Below are positions 53,995-64,000 of a stretch of 64,000 bases of DNA, piece by piece. Position numbers and translations under genes: made by a program. The notes beneath the pieces are model-generated. The model made no database searches and was not told where the DNA came from. It was given only the letters and a program-made list of their open reading frames with translations. Source of the DNA: Caprimulgus europaeus (Eukaryota > Chordata > Aves > Caprimulgiformes > Caprimulgidae); NCBI GenBank assembly GCA_907165065.1, contig OU015528.1, positions 35,300,515-35,364,514 of the forward strand, written 5' to 3'. The number at the start of each line of letters is the position of its first letter. Position 1 is the first letter of the stretch.

Positions 53995-56187
53995 AGCTAA
54001 ATCTTAGCATTGGTTTGACCTCTGTTGTTCCCTTTGGCCATGAAACACTGAGAAAGAAGAATTCAAGAATGTCTAGTAGATTAAAACAACTGCAGTATTC
54101 ACAACTGAAACCTGAGGTTAATCACTAGCATCTGCAAGGCAAATAGAAATTACTTCAGGGGAATAATTTTACCAGTGTGAGTACAGGATTTAATTCATGC
54201 CAAGACAAGTCATAGGATCCCAGAATTAGTCATAGGAGTCATTAAGCATTAGCTTACTTGACAGAGGTTGTAAGAAAAGGGAATACAGCTTTAAGAAACA
54301 TCACTGAAGCTGTTATTTTAGCTTCCACCGATTTTAACCTGTGCTTTCCTGTAATGGCCTAGGGATTCCCCACATAAAATGTAAGGCACTGTAAAGAAGG
54401 TATTGCCCGTGGCATGCTCCTCTCAAAGTGAGTTTTGGGAGGGCCTTGGCCAAAACTTAAAATAACAACACGTGCATAATTACTAACACCCTCCCCAGAA
54501 TTAGGATAGACAAAAAAAAAAAAAAAAAAAAAGACACCAGAGCACCAGGAGGTATCCTTGGAGCAGTCATTTTGAAACTGAGTTAATCAGTTCCTGCTGA
54601 GTTTCATTCCCAACTTACAATCAAACAGGAGATGCAGCGTAAAATAAAAGTATGCAGAAAAGATGGGGAAGAAGCCCCCCAAATCCCTGCTGCAAAGGAG
54701 CTCTTTGCCGTCCCCTACTTTTTTATCTCCCCCACTGCTCCTAACTGCTACCATTTTATGTCTTCTCTCTAGTTCGTGGCTGCCCAGCCTCTGCATTACA
54801 CTTGCCTGCAGCTAGACAGTGCCAAGTGTCTGATGTTTTGAAAAGTTGCTATAAAGAGCAGCTTTGCCAGGAGAGGGACACTCCTTGTGTTTTAGCTTGG
54901 CATGTTGGTAGGTAGCTAAATGCTTGCAAGAAGTCTCCTTCCCACCAGTGTTGGGACACAGGTAAGGAAGGAGCCCAGCAGCGATGCAGGCGGGCCTCGG
55001 TACTGGGATGGAAGCGGGCACCTTCGCCTCTCCCAGCCATGACAGTAGCCCTTCCCTAGTGCTTGTGAGGGGCTGTCTGCTGGCTTCGGCTGGCTAAAAG
55101 GAGAACCTCTCAGGTCTTTGTATCGTTATTTCTGGTACTTGGACAGAGTCTGCTCAGAAGCAGTGCTGTTTCTACAAGGTGAATCCTCATTAGTTACACA
55201 CCTAGACAGCACATCTTCAAAATACCATTTTTTCTATCTTTTTCAGAATCTCTCAGGTTCATATTTTCTCCTAAAACTGAGAGAAGAAATGACAGCAAAA
55301 GGTCAGAAGACAGGAGCTAAAAAAAAAAAAAAAAAAAATTATACAGAAGCCAGCAAAAGATCCTAAAATATTTAACATCTTCCACGAGAATGCAGCTTGC
55401 AAAAAATCAAGCCACAAAGAAACGGCTATTACTTTTCCTATTTTGAAGCTGCACCTCTGGGGATGCTGGACACACAAAATTCTGCCAGTAGCAACAAACA
55501 CAGGCTTCCATGCACAAATCCAATTAATTCCATCCAAAGTATAATACAAGAGTGAGGAGAAAAAAGGCCAGAAAACAGGTACCCAGATACTATAAATTCC
55601 AAGTAAGCAAAACAAATACTATGATAAACATTAAGAAACATGTAATATATATATATTTTTTTTCTGAAGGGTACTTTTTCTCTAACATCTTTAAGCCTCT
55701 AGTTCCCTACAATCAATAAGGGATGTAACAAAAGTATAGGAACCACAAAACAAAGTATTTCATAGGTTCTTCATGTAGGTCCTAAGTTCTTTCTTAAGTA
55801 CCTTCCAGTTCAGGCAATATTTTGAAAAGTCATCATGTTAAAAATAGCCTAAATAAGTCTGGAAGGAAATACTGCTTGCCTCTTTCATCACTGGAGATGC
55901 CTCATGATTACAACAGAGCCCTTCTGACTCAGCTTCTCAAAGACAAGATGGTTGCTGAAAAGCAAGTACAGAATTATCTCAGTCTCTAAACTGGTGAATA
56001 TGAAGAAGGAGGATACATTATTAGAATACTATGCAGAAAAAAAAAAAAGCATCTGATTTTCTACCTTCCCTTTGTCTGCCACAGAAATTTACCTGCTTTG
56101 TTTTTCTATGGACTTAACAAACCAACACATAAGAAACCAGTTCTAGGCTTTGTCTTTTATTATCTAGAGACAGCATGCTCAATGAAA

Positions 56188-56335
56188 AAAACAAACAAAC
56201 AAACAACAAAAAACCCAACCAACAAACCAAATAAACACACCCAAAACCCCCCAAAAATGCCAAGACTGAAAACCCCCAAACAAACCTTTCCAAACCCCAA
56301 AACTAAACAGCACTTCCATACAAACACACAGCAGT
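56188..56335. repeat. A/C-rich tract on the plus strand
   Basis: About 150 bases made of AAAC, CAACAAA and CCAAAACC units, nearly devoid of G. Similar in character to 43031-43140. Confidence 0.85.
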
Positions 56336-57271
56336 AGATACATTTTTAACCTGTTTTGGGGTTTTTTTCCCGTCTCCAAAGACCCACAAAATCTGGTCAG
56401 TGGGCAGCAACTCTTACAGAAGAGAAATGAGTTTGTGCATCAGTCAGGACACCTCCTCTCAGCAACAAAGCTATCCCAGGTGAGGATGCCATGTTTCCAT
56501 TGGCTGACAAAGTCAAGTTACTGAAGGTTTGCACATGTGCCTGTGTTTTGATTTTTAAAAATGCTTTTAATCATTCCAGCTAATGTTGCCAGTACATATT
56601 CATTTGAAGTGGTCATAGACTGAGGAGTTACATCACTTCATTAATTTCCACTTGTCTTCTGGGTGTGTGCACATCTAATAGGACAAAATATGTTTGTTGC
56701 ATAATGCACTTCTGATATTCTCACAGCAGGTTGTTAAGACTTTCTAGCAGAAGTGTAAATCAGGGTGGCATAAAGAGAACTAGTTTTACTAAGCAGCAAG
56801 TTTCAGGAAAGAAGCCAGACAGCTTCTCTGAGAACACCATTTCTAACTAAGAACACATCCTAATTCCAAAAACATGGGCAATTCTGAGAAAGATAGTAAG
56901 TGTAGAAAAAGTTTTGTGTGAAGCACATTTAAAGACAGTAAACCTCAGTAGACACCTCCAGAAAGCACTAAAGCTACAAAGGATTGGTCAAAGAAAAGGA
57001 TTCAGGTTCATCAAATGTTTACAATAGGAGCAAATCAGAATGCAATTAATCAGGGCATTGAGACCACTGTTAATCAAAAGAAGTCGCTCTCAATGGACCC
57101 TAGTTTGAATAGTTTCTGTTTTTCTCCTAACTGTAAGCACAGGGGGGCAGCCTTAGGTAGAAGTCACTTTGAATTCTTTGTTACCATCTTAAGTTTAGAC
57201 AATGAAAAACTGCAGGCAGATGGAAAACCACTTTTGTGAACTCCATTAAAAACTCACCACAGACATCATAC

Positions 57272-57535
57272 CTGATGTTTTGAGTGTTTTGAGGCAGCCA
57301 CTGATGCATAACTGACTTCATAGTTAGTAGAAATTGTATACCTAGCAGGCTTTACACCATTACCAGAGTACCTACTTATATTTTCGGTAGATTCAGAATT
57401 ACCCATTCCAAGAACACTAATTAAGAAAATCATTCCAGCAACAGAAATTCCAGCAGGAATGGGGAGCAAGAAAATCGTAAACAAGCCATACCAGAATTCT
57501 TGCTTAGAATAAGCGTTTACAGAATTTGCCTTTCT
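57272..57535 (-). CDS. Unassigned candidate exon with a transmembrane segment
   Basis: I do not recognise this protein. On the minus strand, TTTACAG is followed by 264 nt (88 codons, phase 0 at both ends) that end at CATCAG|GTATGA. The translation has a short polar lead (RKANSVNAYSKQE), a hydrophobic run of about 28 residues that includes GLFTIFLLPIPAG and MIFLISVLG, then a polar Ser/Tyr/Asn-rich tail ending SKHSKHQ. Unspliced, the frame opens upstream at an ATG (57571) and stops at TGA 57266-57268, giving 101 residues. It lies about 1.5 kb downstream of the CAPS2 stop on the same strand. It could be an exon of an unknown gene, an alternative CAPS2 3' exon, a small membrane-protein gene or a chance frame. 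The acceptor's pyrimidine tract is weak. Confidence 0.3.
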
Positions 57536-58090
57536 CTGTAAACTAACACATCCAGACTTTTGCAGCCCCAAAAGAACCCCCCCCCAAAATCCCTCATTTA
57601 AGGATTTAGAGCAGAAACTGCAGTTCTAGTTGCAAGTGAGGATAGGTTACAAAATCAAAAGATAATAAAGCACAAGCTATTGGCAACATAAAAGTGCTCT
57701 ATCTAGAATAAAGCAGTCTGACACAGAGGGACTGAAGTCCCTCATTTCAGCATTCATTTCAGCACCGCCCTTAAATTCCTATGAAACACAAATTCTGTCT
57801 TGGAGGAAGGTTCAGTTAACCACAGACTACAAATTCAAAACCAGACAGACAAGCATAAAGAAAATGAATATTTTAATTTCATAGAAATATTTATTTTCAT
57901 CAAGAAATGCAGTTCAACATACAGCTAATTTTGGTGACAGGTATATTGAACAAAAGGCTATCTAATTAATAATACATTTTTTATTTCTTAACACAAAGAA
58001 TTTTACAAAATTAACAAGAAGTATTATATAGAAAAGCATAGCTGGCTGAATATTTGAAGAAGGAATATTTTAATCCGGAATTTAATTTTT

Positions 58091-58165
58091 GTTGTGACGG
58101 AGGTGGGTTGTTTTTTGGGTTTTTTGTTTGTTTGTTTGTTTTGGGGTTTTTGGGGGGTTTTTTTT
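58091..58165. repeat. G/T-rich tract on the plus strand
   Basis: A run of GGTTTT, TTTG and GGGG units, the reverse-strand counterpart of the A/C-rich tracts. It lies about 0.9 kb downstream of the CAPS2 stop in gene orientation. Confidence 0.85.
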
Positions 58166-58754
58166 ACACTTTTCTGTTTTATACTTTCAGAGTAGATAGG
58201 AAATGCTATTTATCAGTTTGACAAAATATAATTGCTAAGTTCTAGTTAAAAAAAAAAATCACAGCAATAGAAAATACAGAAAACATATTTAAATATAAAA
58301 TATTTGTTTTGAAAACCACTTAGCAAAATATAGGAAAGGAAGCAGTGTATGACAAAATATGTGTGTGCTTATTTAAAACCTTTGTGGTTCAATGCTCAGC
58401 TTCAGATGCCTGATGAAAAAAATAAGATCGGTCAAGATGGTCCACATGGCAGTTCAAAGGCTGACTGGTGTGAGTATCTCTGCAGTTTCAGTACTGCAGA
58501 CATTCTCAAAATCGGAAAAGGATGGCCTGCTCTATTTCAGGCTAAGTACCAGCATAAGAAACAAAAAACAAGATGAAGAATGTTATAAGAACAATCTTAT
58601 TATTTTTATAAGAAGAAAACTCTGAGGAAAAGCTACCATTGATTTATACAGTCAAATCTAAAGCTTTTCACAATGCATCATAAAACTAAATTTTCTCTTG
58701 CATATACTTCTTGCATTTTAGTTTCTAATTTCTTATTATTTTAAAATAGGCGAC

Positions 58755-59038
58755 TTTATTATAATATCAAGTAAATGACGCCTTCTGGTATAGGGAGCAG
58801 TCTTCATTGTTTCCAATGAAAGGAATGAGCAGTGTCTATATTAAATAATTGATTAGCATAGCTCAGCAGACACGCCAAGAAATTTGCCATGTGTTATTCT
58901 GAAAGCTTCTAAAATTTTCACTCCCTGAAATCAGTTTAACAGTAATCACAGAGCAATGCACATCAAGACTAAATCCTCTGTTATTTAGCTCACTCCTTGT
59001 TTAGAAAATGTCTCTTCTTCATTTTCTCATCTTCTACC
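58755..59038 (-). other. CAPS2: Likely CAPS2 3'UTR with candidate poly(A) signal
   Basis: The first AATAAA on the minus strand after the CAPS2 stop lies at 58755-58760 (TTTATT on plus), about 280 nt downstream, a reasonable 3'UTR length. Another AATAAA occurs near 57979-57984. No transcript evidence is available here. Confidence 0.4.
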
Positions 59039-59214
59039 CTAAATTCCCCAAGGGTTCCTTACAATATTAACAAAATCATCATCGTCCATTATTCCAATAC
59101 TTAATCCTTCATAGTAGTCTTCGAACTCAGAATAGGACACTTCATTGGGGTTGCTGCAAGACTCTCCTAATGTTTCTAGAAATGATGATTTAATTTCTTC
59201 TTCTGTAGCTTTGC
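59039..59214 (-). CDS. CAPS2: CAPS2 terminal coding exon with stop codon
   Basis: This is the last coding exon of calcyphosine-2, an EF-hand protein. It begins with two bases (GC) that complete a Gly codon split by the intron, then reads 57 codons from KATEEEIKSSFLETL through SYSEFEDYYEGLSIG to FVNIVRNPWGI and TAG at 59039-59041. The SEFEDYYEGLSIGI segment and the NPWGI ending resemble the calcyphosine-2 C-terminus as I remember it. The fourth EF-hand is degenerate: its loop region (around NPNEVSYSEFE) lacks the usual first Asp. The acceptor TTTTACAG is preceded on the minus strand by a run of about 14 A instead of a pyrimidine tract. Confidence 0.93.
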
Positions 59215-59938
59215 CTGTAAAAGTTTTTTTTTTTTTTCCATTAAAAACATTTTCAAGAACACTGAATATATAGCATTAAATGTATTTCAGGCAAGAAACT
59301 TTCAAGTTTTAGCTTCCAAATATTTTTTCTTGAACAAATTCAATATTATGATTTCAGAATGAAGTAACTGGCTCACTTAATACCAGCTGCAGAAATCATC
59401 CTACTTTAATAGTAATGATAGCATTAAATATCAACAGAAGCACAAAGGCACAGTTAATTTCAATGAACTATGAGATCAGAATATTTTTTTCTTCAAGTGA
59501 CTGCAAAAACTGAAATATGCATTAATAAATTGTAATGTTGATAATTTAGAAGTTACCTTTTAATAAAGCATATGTTTAAAGTAATAAAAGTTCAAAGCTC
59601 TAGAAAAACCTTAAGATGCAAGTTTGCATTTGAAAAGTGTTCTGTAATTGACATGAGTGTTTTAATGACTTAATAAAGAGTATACTTAGATTATTTCATA
59701 GCATTGAGAAAAAAATGGAAAAAATACAGCATTATAGAACTGGAAAAAACTGCATGTGTAACCTTCTTATACCATCATGTGTTACCATTAAAATCACTGG
59801 CAATATAAACATCCTCTCCTCTATGGGTAAAACAGAGAGGGTCAGGACACTTGGGAGAATTTCACAATGACTAGTTTGGTATATCGAGATGTTATTTTAG
59901 AAACTGACATACACATATTTTAATTCCTATTTTTTTCA

Positions 59939-60181
<243 letters not shown>

Positions 60182-61110
60182 CTACAAAGGGAAAAAAAAA
60201 TCATATAAGGAAAAAGAAAAAGAATAAAAGGAGTGGAAAGATGTAAAGATCAAATATACTTAACCGCCTAGCACATATTTTTAGTTCTTGTGCAGTGGAT
60301 TCCATCAATTTACCTATTTTATGTAAGGCACCAGATACCCCAAAATTATTCTAGATTATGGAATTTCATTATTACTTTATCTCAACAGCTTTCACATCAA
60401 ATGTGTTCCCCTCACCAACTCAAAAAAAAAAAAAAAAAAGTCTTCTCTCCAGAATTTCTATCTCATCCTTAGAATCAGAAGTTAAGATGCTTCCATTCTG
60501 CCTCCTCCCAATTACTAAGATTTCTGCGTTGTTCTGACAGGCCTCAACACAGCCTCTCCAGTACTAACAGCAGCTTCATTTTCATTTCAGCTTACTCGAC
60601 ACGTAAGGCTAGGAGAGGCAGATCCTCCACGATTAAAAGTACGAAAGTATTTGTCATTTTTCTTGATCTCAATTATCCAGTCACTACTCTATTGGCTGGT
60701 TTGTAATCAGTGTTTCATACTGCAAACCGCTCCACATTACATTACAGACATGTAACAAATGGCTTTTCAAATACAGGAAGTCTCACAAATATAATGGCTC
60801 TAATTGTAGGCCTCAAAGGAGGCAAATATTATTGCCTCTACTTCAGACACTGAGAAAAAAAAAAAATCTGCACACAGATACAGTGATCTGCCAAAGGCAG
60901 GAAATAGACTTCTGGAAGATACAGTTTCAGGGTGACAGAAGTTTTATACACTGGACCAAACTGCTAGAATAGCACACACATGCACAAACTCAAAATAATA
61001 AAGGATTTAATTCCAGAGTTCAAAATTACCTAATTCAACAATGGAACAGCATGCAGTCTTCTAATTTATGTTTATTTTAATGAACTTCTGAAAGTTTAAA
61101 AAGTCAATTA

Positions 61111-61413
<303 letters not shown>

Positions 61414-61885
61414 CTATAACAGGACATTACAGTATTCTCACAAAAAACCCTTCCAAATTAAAATTGACTCAAAGATTTGTCAAAATAATGCAAGTCATCA
61501 TCAGTCACTGATGACCATAACTCACACTATCTGCAGTTTTGATAGCTTTGGGCTGGTTTTAAAACATATTATATAAAACCAAGAAAAAAGATGAATAAAT
61601 AGCATCACATAAATTATTTTTAAAAGGCAAAAAAAAATTTAAAATGGATTTCAATCCCACTTGCTTCTTCATGATGTTAAAAGATTGCACATTTTAATTT
61701 ATTGTTTTTAATTATTTTTAAGAAATTCACATAGGACTGAATACAGAAATGCCAATATACCACAAGGGAAAAAAAACCCAAAACTTGTAAAAAGTAGTTA
61801 TTAAACAGATTTAAGCAAAGAAAGGAAGTGATTGCATACATTACAATATGGTAATACTCGTGATTACAGTTTCAGCTAGACTTAC

Positions 61886-62040
61886 CTCTTCAGGTATTTC
61901 CAAATGGAATACTCTTAGAGCTTCTCTAAAGTCTGCCTGAGAGAGAAAACCATTTCTGTTCTTGTCCACGTGTCGGAAATACTTTCCTAAGCCTGTTATA
62001 ACCCGAACTCCTCTTTTACTTAGTGTCTCTCTGAGTGTGC
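61886..62040 (-). CDS. CAPS2: CAPS2 coding exon (first EF-hand in window)
   Basis: The 155-nt exon starts with two bases completing a split codon after TTCTCAG and ends in phase 0 at GAG|GTAAGT. It encodes TLRETLSKRGVRVITGLGKY followed by FRHVDKNRNGFLSQADFREA and LRVFHLEIPEE. The loop D-K-N-R-N-G-F-L-S-Q-A-D has Asp1, Asn3, Asn5 and Gly6, with Asp at position 12 in place of Glu. This is the most upstream CAPS2 exon I could find; the N-terminal exons lie beyond base 64000 or went undetected. Together the four exons give the C-terminal 181 residues or so. Confidence 0.92.
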
Positions 62041-64000
62041 CTGAGAATTTAGAGAAATAAAGGACACGATGTTTAACTGAAATTGGCCACATGCTATGGA
62101 GCTGGTATAAAAGTAAACCCAAACTACTTAAGATACTGCTGGTTAAAATGACATATCCATGCATGCAAGCTCCCTTATCTTTGATGAGAGAACATCAGTT
62201 CAAAATGAAACTGTCAGCTACTTAATATTTGAGTAGAAATCCTATAAAGCAGCAGCCAACATCTAACAAAATATGTAAAAATATCACAGAAGGAAAGGAA
62301 GAATGAATATCAACTTTTATGTGCTCAGATTATAAAACTGTTTAGTTCTGCAAGAACTGATTATATACCATGATTCAATGCACAAAGCAATTTATGAACA
62401 CTACTTTGGTAATAAAAACATTCCATTATGGGGCACAGAGTAGCTCCTTCATTGAATAAACATGTTAAATACATGTGGAAACAAAAGCAATTAAGTAATT
62501 TTGCATAGTCTTTCCAAAATGACATAGAAAGAACTATGGTAAAAATGACAGCCTTATCAAAATCTCTAGGTAACAGGTTTACTTTAGGGATGTCCGAGTT
62601 TCTCAGCAATACTCTGTTAACAGAAGTAATCTACTATTATCATGTTATATCTTCAGATTACTTGTATCAACAATTATAAAGCAAAATAGGGGAGATAGTG
62701 AAAGAAAGCTTTTTCCCGTAAAGGTCAAATTCCGACCTTAAAAAATGACTTGAAGTATATACACATAACCTTCTTCCAAGCCACACCAGCAAACCTTAGA
62801 TGTAGTCAGATAATTAAGAAATCAATTTGTGTTTCTTATGTGAGGGAAAACATGGAATAACTAGAAGATTTAAAAATATCCCTAATTTATTATTCCAACA
62901 ATTTTAATGAACATAAATGTCCAAGCAGATTTTAGTGACCAAAAAGTTTAAAACAGGTTTAGTTAATCATAGAATGGTTGAGGTTGGAAAGGACCTAGAG
63001 CACATGAACCAGGATTTTGTCCAGATGGTTTTTTAGTATCTCCAGGGAAGGAGATTCCACAACCTCTCTGGGCAGCCTGTTCCAGTGCTCAGTCATCCTC
63101 ACAGTAAAGAAGTTCTTCCTTATGTTCAGGTGGAACTTCCTATGCTGCAGTTTATGCCCGTTGCCTCTCGTCCTATTGTTGGGTGCCAATGAGAAGAGTC
63201 TGGCCCCGTCCTCTAGACACTCTCCCTTTAGATATTTATAAATGTTAATCAGATCCCCTCTGAGTTGTCTTTTTTCCAGGCTGAACAGGCCCAGCTCACT
63301 CAGCCTCTTATGAAAGATGCTCCAGTCCTTCAAGCATCTTAGTTGCCTTTCCTGTACTGGGGAGGACAGAACTGGACACAATACTCCAAGTGGGGCCTCA
63401 TCAGGGCTGAGTAGAGGGGCAGGATTACCTCTCTCGACCTGCTGGCAACACTCTTCCTAACACAACCCAGGACACAGTTAGCCTTCCTGGTCACAAGAGC
63501 ACACTGCTGCCTCATATTTAATGACACTAAACAGTGGAGATTGTACAAGTTGGAAGCTGACCCACAGTTTTTTGCTGAGCACGGGTTACAAAGATAATAA
63601 ACAGCACTGCATAAACATGTTTCCATAATTTTAAACATAGAGCTATGTCTTGTCCTAAAGACCGAAGGTAGGAACCTGGTAAAATTTAATTACATATTCC
63701 AGAATATACTACTCAATTGTACTAATGTATTTTAATAAGCATAATATTAAAGACTATCAAAAAGCAACTTATCAACATACAGAAATAATAGCCCAAAGAA
63801 GGATCTAGCACAAAATTACTGGAAGAAAGGAGATGGTGTTTGTACATATTGCCAGTAACTTTTAAAATTTAATGCCAGTTTAACATAGGATTAGCATTAT
63901 GCTTCATCATTTTTTCAGAGATTATATCGACAGAGATTAACATTTTATTGACTGCATTCACAACTATTCTGTACTACCTCAAAGAACTTTAGCCAGACTG
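62041..64000 (-). other. CAPS2: CAPS2 intron, upstream part
   Basis: Apart from the CR1 at 62965-63530 this is AT-rich sequence without a detectable exon. The next upstream CAPS2 exon must end with one base of a split codon; I found no convincing candidate. Confidence 0.6.
62965..63530 (-). mobile_element. CR1 LINE, 5'-truncated, minus orientation, within CAPS2 intron
   Basis: The CR1 3' tail AATCATAGAATGGTTGAGG is at 62965. The minus strand encodes [20 protein letters not shown] and [20 protein letters not shown] (62995-63381), plus an upstream frame with [18 protein letters not shown] (in the 63339-63638 open frame). The two parts lie in different frames, so the copy is inactive. The element ends near 63530, where sequence similar to the [11 protein letters not shown] region gives way to unrelated DNA. 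Confidence 0.92.

Larger units (their letters stand above)
42051..57265. other. Intergenic interval between KCNC2 and CAPS2
   Basis: No recognised gene. It holds the 104-bp tandem duplication, A/C-rich tracts, a G-rich tract and several A runs. A moderately GC-rich patch at about 45400-46650 has open frames in all three minus-strand phases (46186-46519), which suggests composition rather than coding. The segment 49853-50173 is similar. Either patch could be an old unidentified repeat. Confidence 0.55.

Noticed and set aside
55271-55615. 114-codon minus-strand hydrophobic frame
   Set aside because: It ends in a poly-Phe run read from an A tract, and its hydrophobicity follows from T-rich codons. 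No flanking splice signals.

Overview
The window looks like avian nuclear DNA, probably from a macrochromosome. It is AT-rich and gene-poor, it carries several 5'-truncated CR1 retrotransposons (the dominant bird/reptile LINE), and its two recognisable genes are vertebrate neighbours. KCNC2 (voltage-gated potassium channel Kv3.2) and CAPS2 (calcyphosine-2) are both on the minus strand, in the same order and orientation as on human 12q21 as I remember it. I cannot name the species.

Layout, left to right on the plus strand. Bases 1 to 39774 are the KCNC2 intron that follows the T1-domain exon; the exons for S1-S6 lie off the left end. The intron is mostly unique AT-rich DNA with four CR1 fragments (about 7992-8940, 10672-10952, 19302-20210, 30581-30950), an (AAT)25 microsatellite, several strong palindromes and two unassigned candidate exons at 38528-38955. 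Bases 39775-40410 are the KCNC2 coding exon (212 codons: start codon, complete T1 tetramerisation domain and proximal linker), inside a CpG island of about 39400-42050 that should hold the promoter. Bases 42050-58700 are the intergenic interval. It contains a perfect 104-bp tandem duplication, strand-biased A/C tracts, a G-quadruplex-prone tract and, at 57272-57535, a coding-looking segment with a membrane span. Bases 59039-62040 hold the last four coding exons of CAPS2, with EF-hand loops, clean splice sites and matching phases. The rest (62041-64000) is upstream CAPS2 intron with a fifth CR1.

KCNC2 and CAPS2 are separate genes with no evident functional link beyond conserved synteny. I found no tRNA, rRNA, CRISPR array, DNA transposon or viral gene. 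I do not see an undescribed multi-gene system. The most useful leads are the two sets of unassigned candidate exons, the three clusters of near-perfect palindromes, and an odd adenine tract beside the last CAPS2 splice acceptor.
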